A DNA stretch of 64,000 bases from Paramacrobiotus metropolitanus (lineage: Eukaryota > Tardigrada > Eutardigrada > Parachela > Macrobiotidae), in contig NW_026570312.1 of assembly GCF_019649055.1 (NCBI RefSeq), positions 372,001-436,000 on the forward strand, given 5' to 3'. Of the stretch, positions 10,883-20,210 are shown one piece after another (position 1 is the first letter of the stretch; each line of letters opens with the position of its first letter). The position numbers and the translations under genes were made by a program. The notes below the pieces were generated by a model. The model had not been told where the DNA came from and ran no database searches. It saw only the letters and a list, made by a program, of their open reading frames with translations.

Positions 10883-12331
10883 CTTCTCTCCGTGGAAAAA
10901 GGACTGTCCGCAGTCCATAATTATACAAGAAAAACAGAAAAGCGAGTCAACCAGCAATACGATAAAGCAGCTATTTTTGCATTTTGAAATTTTCGAAACA
11001 CATCCATGAAATAGCAGATAATAATATGCAAATAATATTTATACTTGATACTGTTAGAAGAAATACAGATAGTACAGCGGAATAATCTGCATTTTATTTT
11101 TGGAACGCTATTAGGGAAAACCGGGTGGAACCAAATTTTCATTTTATAAATGTTTTGGATTTTACGTTCCCTGACCCATTTTATAATAAATGCGGTTGGA
11201 TCGATGATATCATTCGGTCGCTCTTGAACTTGAACTTTGATCAGCGGTTAACCGTACACCAAAACCACAACACCACACCGTATTCACGCGAATAAACAGA
11301 TATGTCATTTCCTGAGGCAAAACCGACACAACAAAAGTTATAGATATTAAGTCACTGGTTTCGAACATTGTTCGTTCGCTTATCTAAACACACGCCTCTT
11401 TTCCCTTTTTTTTAAATGCAACTTTAGTGCATTCAGTCTACGATGCTAAACTCATGTCTGACTGGGAAAATTTTTTTTTGTTCGTCTTCTGCGATCGAGT
11501 CAGGCGTGTGCGATCTCGTACGGAATTCTTTTTTTTGTTTTTCTTTCACTGCAATTTTCAATGTTGTTGCTGTCAGGTTTTGGTCAAAGACATTAGAAGT
11601 TTTCTGCAGAGACTTCACAGCAGATGGTATTGCTGTTTCAGACAGGTTTTGTACATCGATTCTAGACTGCGTTGGTTCAGGAGTCTTGAAGCATGTGAGC
11701 GATTCTTCATTCGCGTAGACACTGTGCAAACAAACTGCTGCACCAGCTTATCCGCTAACTATTTTATTTTAAATTTCAATATCTAATTTTGCCCCAGAAA
11801 ATTTCGATCTCAGTCCATTCACACAAACACCATGTGCTACCCATAGTTGTAATGCCGGTCGTTTAATCTGATCGCCCACTGTTCGTTGTCAGGTGGTTAT
11901 CACTGATAAAAATCGGCGACCTAAAGCTTCAGGTAGCGAACCTAATATAACTGGGTTCGCTGGAGCGAACCTTAAAATTACTGGGTTCCCGGGGATAGAA
12001 CCGGGTTTATCTCCAAGAACTTTTATTGAAATTCGAACTAAAATTGGACGATTCCCGAAGGAAATTTCCTGACCAATATTTTTGATAAATTTTCTACAAA
12101 AAAATAGAGTGATCCTTTTTACTGGAAAATTTAAGTACTTAATCCTGGCCATTGCAAACTCGACTAAATACAAGCGAGAACCAGACTTAAATTAATTATG
12201 AAAAGAAAATATAAGCATAAACAAAATAAAATACAATTTTTGAAGTTTTGCAATAAATTGTTTTTTTTTAAACTTTAAATTATTTGCTGGCTGACTTTAC
12301 ATCAGCGGTAAACAAAGCTAATGCTAAGCGG
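10883..12331. other. LTR element interior without recognised genes
   Basis: AT-rich sequence. The only longer frame is 11433-11729 on the minus strand (98 aa, polar, no recognised domain), which I would not call a gene. No primer-binding site is recognisable beside the LTR. Confidence 0.5.
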
Positions 12332-14604
12332 TTATATGCTGCTCACGGTCGGCGGAGTTCCGTAACGAACTGGTGCCAACTTGCGGCGCTGTTCCATCAA
12401 CGCATTCCCAAAAGTCACCGTCGGTTCCGTCCGTGGGCCAGACGTGGGATCCGGAGAAGGAGTCCGGGTGCCGATTGTGGATCCATCCGAGTCCTCGGCG
12501 TCCATACGCGCATTAGCGTAGACAGGATCCTGTCGAACCGTGTCCGAAGGACGGTAACGCGGCGTCATGGGAATGTCCACCGTCCCTGTGGGTACAGTCC
12601 GAGAAAGGTTCCTGTCCTGGGTTTCCGTAGCGGTAGCGGTGACCGCGACCGTTTCCTGCCGTCGAGGCTGGAAATCGTATTGCCGGTGCGAACGCGGGCG
12701 GCAACAATCTCTAAGACAGCTTAAAAACGCGATCACCGTTCGGTGATACCGAACCAAAACATTACAGCAATAAAAACGGTAATCTTCGTAAGGGAAATGT
12801 TCAGAAGGCTGTGCCAGCTTATATATTTGAGCGTACTTTGTATGTATTTTGGACTTATAATAGTCGACAAATTTGAAATACCAGTCTCCAACATAAGGCC
12901 GGATAATTCGGCCGTCAAGTCCAAAAATCGGAAGAGTCAACGGACAAGGAATCACTGAGAGTTTCTTCTAGGTTATCGGTTAGGAATTTTGTCATGAAAT
13001 GCCAATGAAATAGCGACTTATGGAAAGTCGGGTTTACCGGCGTCCACGTACCATCCTAGTAACGGTAAGGTGCTCCATGGATAAAGACCACGGAGTGACG
13101 ATGGAGACAAACTGAATGTCTCTTTAGAGTTTCGCCATCGAGAGCAATGGTGTATCCGCGGTCATCGTTTTCGGCTGCGATGTATGGATCTGGTCCGCAC
13201 GTGGAGTATTTTACTCCAATAGTAACGTTCACTTCAGTGAATTCGTAAATGGTGGCGGAGTCTCCGAGAACGACTGCGGCTTGACATTTCGGAAAACCCA
13301 GTTTGGCTCCGACGACAACTGACTGAGCAGAATCAGAGTTTCCATCCCGGTGCGATCTGCCTTGCATTGCAGCCGGTGTAGATGACTTAAGATTTTCAAC
13401 TCTTGAAAGGCGAAGAAATCCTCAACGTGCTTAAGGTGGGACGATAGCAAGGTGGTGATTTCTGCCGAAAGGTTGGCATTCAACCGACTCTGGATGCCAA
13501 CAGGAGGGCGAGCTGGTGGACGGATTTTCTCAGTGACGTTAGGTAGATACCAAGCGTGGTAAAATTTTATCCGGAGTGTCGGGTGGGAACGGACGTAATG
13601 AACAGATGCGCCTTCATTGCACGTTCGTTCCATTTTTTCCTCAACCGTGAAGCTGAGTTGATGTAGATGGTCACGAATGTGGATATCTCCTATTGGAACA
13701 ACTGTCCCTCGCTGTTAAGAACCGTGTTAGCGCGACACTTCGTTTGATTTTTGTCAGTTGTCCACACGTAAGTTACGTGTGGATGGACACTGGATTCAGC
13801 GCGAATAGACGAAGAGATTTCCCTTGTGGTAGAGAGTACCGGACAGTCGTCACACGTCGTCTCGAGAGTTACATTTTCCAGAAGGCAGGTAACGACTTCG
13901 GCACGTCGGAACTGGTTCCACCGGCGGTCAACTACGGGTATCGCGTCGTACACCCACGAACGTCTGCTTTTAGTCATTACGTTTCCATTGCAGACCTTCG
14001 TTCTTGCCATCTCACGGCACTGGTCAGCGGTGACCGGAAGTGCGACTTCGAAATTCTGGCTAATATAGCCTCCGAAAAAGAACCCCTCCTGTATCGTACT
14101 TTTCATAATCATACGACATACGGAGCCGGAGAAAAGTCGAGTAATGTTCTTATAGTCGAAAATGTAATATTTCACGTCGTGAGTTTCTCGGATCGGGCTA
14201 TCTAACTGATCGCACCGAATTTGTGCCGAAAGGACGGTGATTCCGACGTATTTACTGCGTGAGCAGTCGCATAGCGTCGTATTTAATCCGGAAGTACCCG
14301 ACAAGGTACAAAGTAAAAGAAACAGCGATAGCGTCACGAAACTGGGTAAACCAGCGCGCATGCGTTTTGCAGGAACTGGAGGCGGCGGTGCCTCGCTTTC
14401 TGGTCCAGAGTCGTCGCTGGTAAGACCTTCCCGATTTCCTGGTTTAGCCGGAGCGTATGCGGGGTTGTGAACCGTAAGTCCCTTTCTCGGTGGTTCTTCG
14501 TCCAAATTCACAGTTACGGTAGATTCCGCGTCGGAATCAGAATATGCTTCCAGAGGGGGTGGACTGTCAGAGCCCTTTCTCGCAGTAGAAGCGTTTCCCG
14601 TCAT
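12332..14604 (-). pseudogene. Envelope-glycoprotein-like gene (frame set A), frame-broken, left copy
   Basis: This is a series of minus-strand frames in one order. The first (14604-13690) has a proline/acid-rich leader, a hydrophobic signal or anchor at about residues 88-108, and a Cys-rich, N-glycosylated ectodomain. Two overlapping frames (13633-13229 and 13367-13056) cover a helical region and a Cys-containing C-terminal ectodomain. The last (12955-12332) has a weakly hydrophobic, Cys-containing region and a long polar tail ending in a stop. Its frames are shifted against each other at least three times, so no intact protein is encoded. The layout fits a type I fusion glycoprotein captured by an LTR element. 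It reminds me of chuvirus-type glycoproteins in Gypsy or BEL elements, but the family is uncertain. It is an old endogenous copy. Confidence 0.6.
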
Positions 14605-15020
14605 CGGAAACAAATGTGCGCAATGAGGACAAGTTGCATAAGTGCCCTTTCCAAAATAGACACAGATATACCGCTCAAACTGTTCTTTCCGTCGCTGTAC
14701 TTGGCTAAGCTAGCCGTAGGAAATTACGGATTAACACGCGGTTTTCCTGCACCTTTCGCATGCAGATGCGCAACGACACAACTTGATATGACGACACCTT
14801 TGTTGGCCTTTCAGTGTAACACTGACCCGGGCCGATGCGATGCCCGGACCATTAATTACTCCGAGCTCAATGCACCGATCGTGAGGTGTAGCAATCGGGC
14901 TCAACGTTACGGTCTTTACTTATATAATAAGCTTGTTCCAAATGTCTTCTGTCTAAAATGCTTTTATAAAGCCACCAACCACGAATTGTTTACCGACGGC
15001 TACTTCCAGCATCCTAACGA
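13369..15020. repeat. Palindrome, left arm (1,652 bp)
   Basis: This is the reverse complement of 15039-16690, with an 18-bp spacer (15021-15038). Positions map as x to 30059 minus x with no net indel over the coding part. A handful of substitutions are visible, for example an R/G change in the MTKS.RSW block. Confidence 0.95.
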
Positions 15021-15030
15021 CAACTTTTAA
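14614..15030 (+). pseudogene. Cys-rich secreted-type frame (B), left-arm copy, truncated at palindrome centre
   Basis: A plus-strand frame opens at an ATG 10 bp from the divergent frame set A. It has a hydrophobic stretch (KLFFPSLYLAKLA) and then a Cys-rich region (FACRC, CNTDPGRC, CLKCF). It keeps open exactly to the end of the arm, where the palindrome cuts it off. It may be the 5' part of a second glycoprotein-like gene. It could also be a chance antisense frame, since frame set A can be extended upstream through part of it. Confidence 0.4.
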
Positions 15031-15445
15031 CGGTCAAATCGTTAGGATGCTGGAAGTAGCCGTCGGTAAACAACTCGTGGTTGGTGGCTTTATAAAAGCA
15101 TTTTAGACAGAAGACATTTGGAACAAGCTTATTATATAAGTAAAGACCGTAACGTTGAGCCCGATTGCTACACCTCACGATCGGTGCATTGAGCTCGGAG
15201 TAATTAATGGTCCGGGCATCGCATCGGCCCGGGTCAGTGTTACACTGAAAGGCCAACAAAGGTGTCGTCATATCAAGTTGTGTCGTTGCGCATCTGCATG
15301 CGAAAGGTGCAGGAAAACCGCGTGTTAATCCGTAATTTCCTACGGCTAGCTTAGCCAAGTACAGCGACGGAAAGAACAGTTTGAGCGGTATATCTGTGTC
15401 TATTTTGGAAAGGGCACTTATGCAACTTGTCCTCATTGCGCACAT
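15014..15445 (-). pseudogene. Cys-rich secreted-type frame (B), right-arm copy
   Basis: Mirror copy of the frame at 14614-15030, with the same residues over the arm and the same truncation at the palindrome spacer. Its presence twice reflects the inverted duplication and is not independent evidence that the frame is expressed. Confidence 0.4.
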
Positions 15446-16690
15446 TTGTTTCCGATGACGGGAAACGCTTCTACTGCGAGAAAGGGCTCTGACAGTCCAC
15501 CCCCTCTGGAAGCATATTCTGATTCCGACGCGGAATCTACCGTAACTGTGAATTTGGACGAAGAACCACCGAGAAAGGGACTTACGGTTCACAACCCCGC
15601 ATACGCTCCGGCTAAACCAGGAAATCGGGAAGGTCTTACCAGCGACGACTCTGGACCAGAAAGCGAGGCACCGCCGCCTCCAGTTCCTGCAAAACGCATG
15701 CGCGCTGGTTTACCCAGTTTCGTGACGCTATCGCTGTTTCTTTTACTTTGTACCTTGTCGGGTACTTCCGGATTAAATACGACGCTATGCGACTGCTCAC
15801 GCAGTAAATACGTCGGAATCACCGTCCTTTCGGCACAAATTCGGTGCGATCAGTTAGATAGCCCGATCCGAGAAACTCACGACGTGAAATATTACATTTT
15901 CGACTATAAGAACATTACTCGACTTTTCTCCGGCTCCGTATGTCGTATGATTATGAAAAGTACGATACAGGAGGGGTTCTTTTTCGGAGGCTATATTAGC
16001 CAGAATTTCGAAGTCGCACTTCCGGTCACCGCTGACCAGTGCCGTGAGATGGCAAGAACGAAGGTCTGCAATGGAAACGTAATGACTAAAAGCGGACGTT
16101 CGTGGGTGTACGACGCGATACCCGTAGTTGACCGCCGGTGGAACCAGTTCCGACGTGCCGAAGTCGTTACCTGCCTTCTGGAAAATGTAACTCTCGAGAC
16201 GACGTGTGACGACTGTCCGGTACTCTCTACCACAAGGGAAATCTCTTCGTCTATTCGCGCTGAATCCAGTGTCCATCCACACGTAACTTACGTGTGGACA
16301 ACTGACAAAAATCAAACGAAGTGTCGCGCTAACACGGTTCTTAACAGCGAGGGACAGTTGTTCCAATAGGAGATATCCACATTCGTGACCATCTACATCA
16401 ACTCAGCTTCACGGTTGAGGAAAAAATGGAACGAACGTGCAATGAAGGCGCATCTGTTCATTACGTCCGTTCCCACCCGACACACCGGATAAAATTTTAC
16501 CACGCTTGGTATCTACCTAACGTCACTGAGAAAATCCGTCCACCAGCTCGCCCTCCTGTTGGCATCCAGAGTCGGTTGAATGCCAACCTTTCGGCAGAAA
16601 TTACCACCTTGCCATCGTCCCACCTTCAGTACGTTGAAGATTTCTTCGCCTTTCAAGAAATGAAAATCTTAAATCATCTGCACCGGCTGC
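15039..16690. repeat. Palindrome, right arm (1,652 bp)
   Basis: Partner of 13369-15020. Homology ends in the sequence CACCGGCTGCA. Beyond 16690 this side continues into an integrase fragment, while the left side continues into the rest of the glycoprotein-like gene. Confidence 0.95.
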
Positions 16691-16740
16691 AAATCATCTG
16701 CACCCTCCCCACCAGCTCGCCCGTCCGACCGAGCAGTTAA
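15455..16740 (+). pseudogene. Envelope-glycoprotein-like gene, right-arm copy, truncated
   Basis: The first frame (15455-16369) is the near-identical twin of the left-arm frame, with the same leader, hydrophobic segment and Cys-rich ectodomain. A second frame (16426-16740) starts METRCN-like as in the left arm but leaves homology at 16690 and stops at 16738-16740. The anchor and tail regions found on the left are missing here. Confidence 0.6.
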
Positions 16741-17103
16741 GGGAATCGGTACATAATTGTTGCTGTCGATCACTTGACAACGTGGATCGAAGCGCGGCCC
16801 GTTAAGGCTGCAACTGCCGCCATTGCGGCTCATTTTCTGTACGAGCAAGTTATTTCCAGACATGGGTGCCCACGGTCGATCCTTACGGATCTCGGGACTC
16901 ATTCCACCGGAAGTCTCTTGCGACATTTATTGCGCCTAGCGCGCATTACTCACCGTACGACTACGGCATACAATCCTAAGGCCGATGGCCTTACCGAAAG
17001 GATAAATGGTGTTCTCGTTAAAGCGATTGCGCACTATGTGTCCCCGACACATAGAAATTGGGATGACCTTATTCGCAAGAAGAAGACAAAAATAATAAAA
17101 TGA
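16741..17103 (+). pseudogene. Ty3/Gypsy-type integrase core fragment
   Basis: This frame lies immediately after a stop and carries an rve-type integrase core: GNRYIIVAVDHLTTW (first catalytic D), CPRSILTDLGT (second D) and AYNPKADGLTERIN (catalytic E). Exactly 35 residues separate the second D from the E, as in D,D35E enzymes. It breaks off after NWDDLI into unrelated sequence. Neither the N-terminal zinc-binding part nor the C-terminal part is present. In an intact element integrase precedes env, so its position after the env-like arm shows rearrangement. Confidence 0.85.
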
Positions 17104-17333
17104 AATCCAGAAAGCTGTACATAGATTTCCGAATTATGAAACCACAGAAAAGAGAATCTTATAATCGATGCGGATTTTGTCGATGCGCATTAACCATCAA
17201 CTTGTTACAGCAAGGACACACGGTTTCTGTTATTTATTGGAAGACATAAAGGTCACTCAGGTTTTGTCGAGGCGCAACTAAATGTGCTCTCCTGGACTCA
17301 AGGACAATACAATGGACAAACAAAACTTTTGCA

Positions 17334-17929
17334 TCATTGCTGAAAATTGTAGTACAAAAAATCTGCGAATTCATCAACATCATCACTTTCTTTTGTCTGC
17401 CAAACACTGTGAATTATTCGGCTCGTATGGTCACGTGAAACAGTTTTATATGAGAATTGCATTTCACAACAGATTATTGAAAATAATGAGATAAAAGAAT
17501 ATATCGATTTATTCCAGTGCAAAAATGAAATTCATACATAAGAATGCTTACAACAAGGGCACGTTGCCTCAGCAATATATTTTTGTATATACGCATCCGT
17601 ACTTTTCTCACGAACATTAATACCGCTTCCGATGGGGTTGAATGTTACGTAATCAATTAATAATGCCTTAGGATTACTTTCGAAAAAGGTATCACAAAAA
17701 GAATCGAAAGCTTTTTCGTCAGCGTGATTTGCATTCCGAAAGAAGCGCCAGTAGATTACGCCACGTACGGCCACAAAGAATTTTATAGTCGACTAACATT
17801 TTTTAAAACGCATAACAGAAAGTAAAGAGATGCCGCATAATAATTTTCATGGAAAGAGAATGCACGCAATAAAGACGATTAGAAAATGCAAATATTGAAA
17901 TACTAAAATAAGGAGATCAGCGATTTATT
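17334..17929 (-). CDS. Unknown ORF in LTR element (17532-17774), 80 aa
   Basis: The minus-strand frame at 17532-17774 encodes an 80-residue product with a C-terminal CPCCKH cluster. I recognise no family. The surroundings are AT-rich and contain another short frame (17334-17522). The conserved-looking acidic and aromatic pattern (FDSFCDTFFESN) hints at a once-real protein, but there is no paralogue in the window to test it. No splice sites or promoter were identified. Confidence 0.25.
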
Positions 17930-18211
17930 CTATTCAGGAACTTGCAGCACATTGCGCATACCACCGAGCGATACCAAACGATCAACAATATCCTGGACAA
18001 GAGAATCCGTAATAGGCATTTTAAATAAAATCCCTGTATCTTCAGTAGTCAGATTTTTCCACTCGACATACAATACAGTCGAATATTGAATAAACAGATT
18101 ATTGCAAAATGCCGCTAGTTCATTATTATTTTGGAAAGAATAAGTCTGCGACAATTGATGTATATACACCTGATTATTAATTCGCTGAACTAGTGACAAT
18201 TCGTATACCAT
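17930..18211 (-). CDS. Unknown ORF in LTR element, 93 aa
   Basis: Minus-strand frame with ATG and stop, no recognised domain, soluble and mixed in composition (block YVEWKNLTTEDTGILFKMP). It lies 155 bp upstream, on the same strand, of the ORF at 17532. The pair could be exons or accessory genes carried by the LTR element. Codon usage is AT-rich, unlike the F-box and SLC13 genes. Confidence 0.3.
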   Translation of the reverse strand: MVYELSLVQRINNQVYIHQLSQTYSFQNNNELAAFCNNLFIQYSTVLYVEWKNLTTEDTGILFKMPITDSLVQDIVDRLVSLGGMRNVLQVPE

Positions 18212-18633
18212 ATTTAAATTTTATAACAAACGATGCATAATTGATAAGAGGGATAAATGATAACAAACATCTCGACAACAGTCAAAAGTGCACAACGGTA
18301 TTATAGCATATACATTACGGCAGAATATCTGACATCACTTGATGCACTGACTCTAACGTCCCAATAGGAAGGTATAAGAGTATGGTATATTCAAATATAC
18401 CATCGGCAAATTAGCGTTGGTGAAAAATTAATTTATTTTAAAATTAATAACTGCTGCAACTTACAATACGGTGTTGCGCTTGATCCATCGTTGAACTGAG
18501 AACGCGGAAAAACGGCTTCCGTATACGAAACGTAAGGCGACCGGGTGGCCAGTTAACGGAATAACGATGCCGTAAATACCGATCGCACGCGACTGTAGTA
18601 ACCGCCAGGTGGCTTCTCAGTCGTCGGACCATT

Positions 18634-18955
18634 TGTTACATAATTTATGGCAGAGCAAAATAAACGGAAAGGTCACGGCGGCATAAGACCGGCCGGTTTC
18701 GTAGTCTAATATGCGGTGTTTACGGAAATATGCATAAACGGCAACGAACGAGACGGCATTTCAAGTCAGGGATTATTGTTGAAGGAAATCAGACTGTATG
18801 GCGGTAACTGTGTCAGGAAAGCGCAAAAACAGCGGTATAAAAGAGCAACAAGTGGAACGGTATATCAGATAACAGCATGTACGAGCATATCGCCCTTAAC
18901 AATCAGAAAAAGGCTAGCGCGTGCGAATATCGCTAAAAGAAATCTTTACGTGACA
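18634..18955 (+). repeat. 3' LTR
   Basis: 322 bp, same ends as the 5' LTR, with about nine substitutions. GTAT follows at 18956-18959. No purine-rich tract precedes it. Confidence 0.85.
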
Positions 18956-19399
18956 GTATTTACAGGGATATTACTACCGGTCATGGGAAGTACCGGTACC
19001 GGCATTCGAGCGATGGTCCCAGGGCAGATATTTTCGGAAACAAACTGCATGTGGGACCCTTTTGGAACATGCTGAGTTTAGTGGTGAAATCGGTTTCTTA
19101 ATTTGTTTTGCGGTTTTTTCTAGCCACGTTCCGCGACCACGAGGCGGCCGAACATAATATAGATCAATTTCCTTGATATTTCCTTGATATACATTTATAT
19201 ATATTGGGAACAGATTGAGACATGAAAAAAATTAATGTGGTACACAATAAAAGTTACAGAGTAGTAAGTACGTCAGATGCCGACAGAGCCTGCGAAGCAT
19301 ATCCCAGAATACCTCATCCAAAAGAAGAAAGGAGAGAATCAAAATTCGAATATTTGGTGCTCTTCGAAAACAGTGAATTCCGTTTACTCTACGGACTAC

Positions 19400-20210
19400 G
19401 ACATTAGCCGTATATGTAATAATTATTTAGTCATGTGCTTGATCGAGACAGAGCAACAAAATAATCGCAGAGCTCTGCGCATGCCTTTGGGCATGCAAAG
19501 TTGCCCGAAAAATTTAATTAAGCAGACTTCGCTGCCTTGAATGCACTGCTCAGAGGGAAAGCTTGTGTTCGAGCAAGAGTTACCGGCTGCTTTAATGTTG
19601 GGCAGACCAACTAACAGGAGCTTAATTAATGACTAGAATCAATGAATCATGCGGCAAAAAGACTAATAAATGGTTGGAAATTAAGCTTGAAGGTAAATTT
19701 GCTTTAGCCGGTAATAGCCCCAGCAGTGCAGCAGGCCAAGTATTCTGTTTTCATTACGCCGCGGTCGCTAATTTTTCGTCGACGATCAAACGTTTTGTTG
19801 TGAAATACCAGGATGTCAGAAAATGCCGGCTTACCCATGCATGTCGTGTTTCTACTGCTTCTTTTCTTCTTTTGTGTTGATGCTTCCAGTTGGACAGAAA
19901 ATCATAGTCACCATAATCCTGAGCATCATAGTAATCTGAGCGTATTCAAAAACAGCCAGGAAAACCTAAGTCGTGCTGGAAATCACAGCCATTTCGAAGT
20001 CGGTCGGTATACCGAAGAACAAGCCCACGGAACGTACCTTGCTTGCCGGGCTGTGTGCTTTTGCTTGCTGGCTCTGTGCACCGTGGGCAACGGACTGAAT
20101 CTGGTGGTGTTAATCCGCAGTGTACCCACGTGGAGGACATCGGCATGCCATTACCTGATTGCAACAGCCGTTGCTGATTTATTAGCGCTGTACGTTAGCA
20201 ACAAGTAACG
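19400..20210 (+). repeat. Inverted duplication, right copy
   Basis: Reverse-complement partner of 5340-6170, covering the promoter and first exon of the GPCR gene. Confidence 0.75.

Larger units (their letters stand above)
10561..18955 (+). mobile_element. LTR retrotransposon, 8.4 kb, rearranged interior
   Basis: It is bounded by two 322-bp direct repeats (10561-10882 and 18634-18955) that start TG, end CA and differ at about nine positions (roughly 97% identical). The 4-bp sequence GTAT flanks both ends (10557-10560 and 18956-18959), the target duplication expected of integrase. The interior holds glycoprotein-like frames in a large palindrome and an integrase fragment in the D,D35E form. 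I found no gag, protease, reverse transcriptase or RNase H frame, no clear primer-binding site after the 5' LTR, and no purine tract before the 3' LTR. The copy is therefore non-autonomous. It is probably a carrier filled with parts of a related env-bearing element. Confidence 0.85.

Noticed and set aside
11433-11729. 98-aa minus-strand ORF as a gene
   Set aside because: No homologue in the window, no recognisable domain and poly-T runs on the plus strand that would create the Lys/Glu-rich composition by chance.
12284-12724. 146-aa basic plus-strand ORF
   Set aside because: It is antisense to the polar tail of the glycoprotein-like gene, and its Arg-rich composition is typical of a shadow frame.
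13693-14205. 170-aa plus-strand ORF, mirrored at 15854-16366 on the minus strand
   Set aside because: It is the antisense shadow of the glycoprotein-like frame. Its double occurrence is due to the palindrome and not to conservation.
10561-18955. Active endogenous virus with a complete envelope gene
   Set aside because: The glycoprotein-like frames are broken several times, gag-pol is missing and only an integrase fragment remains.
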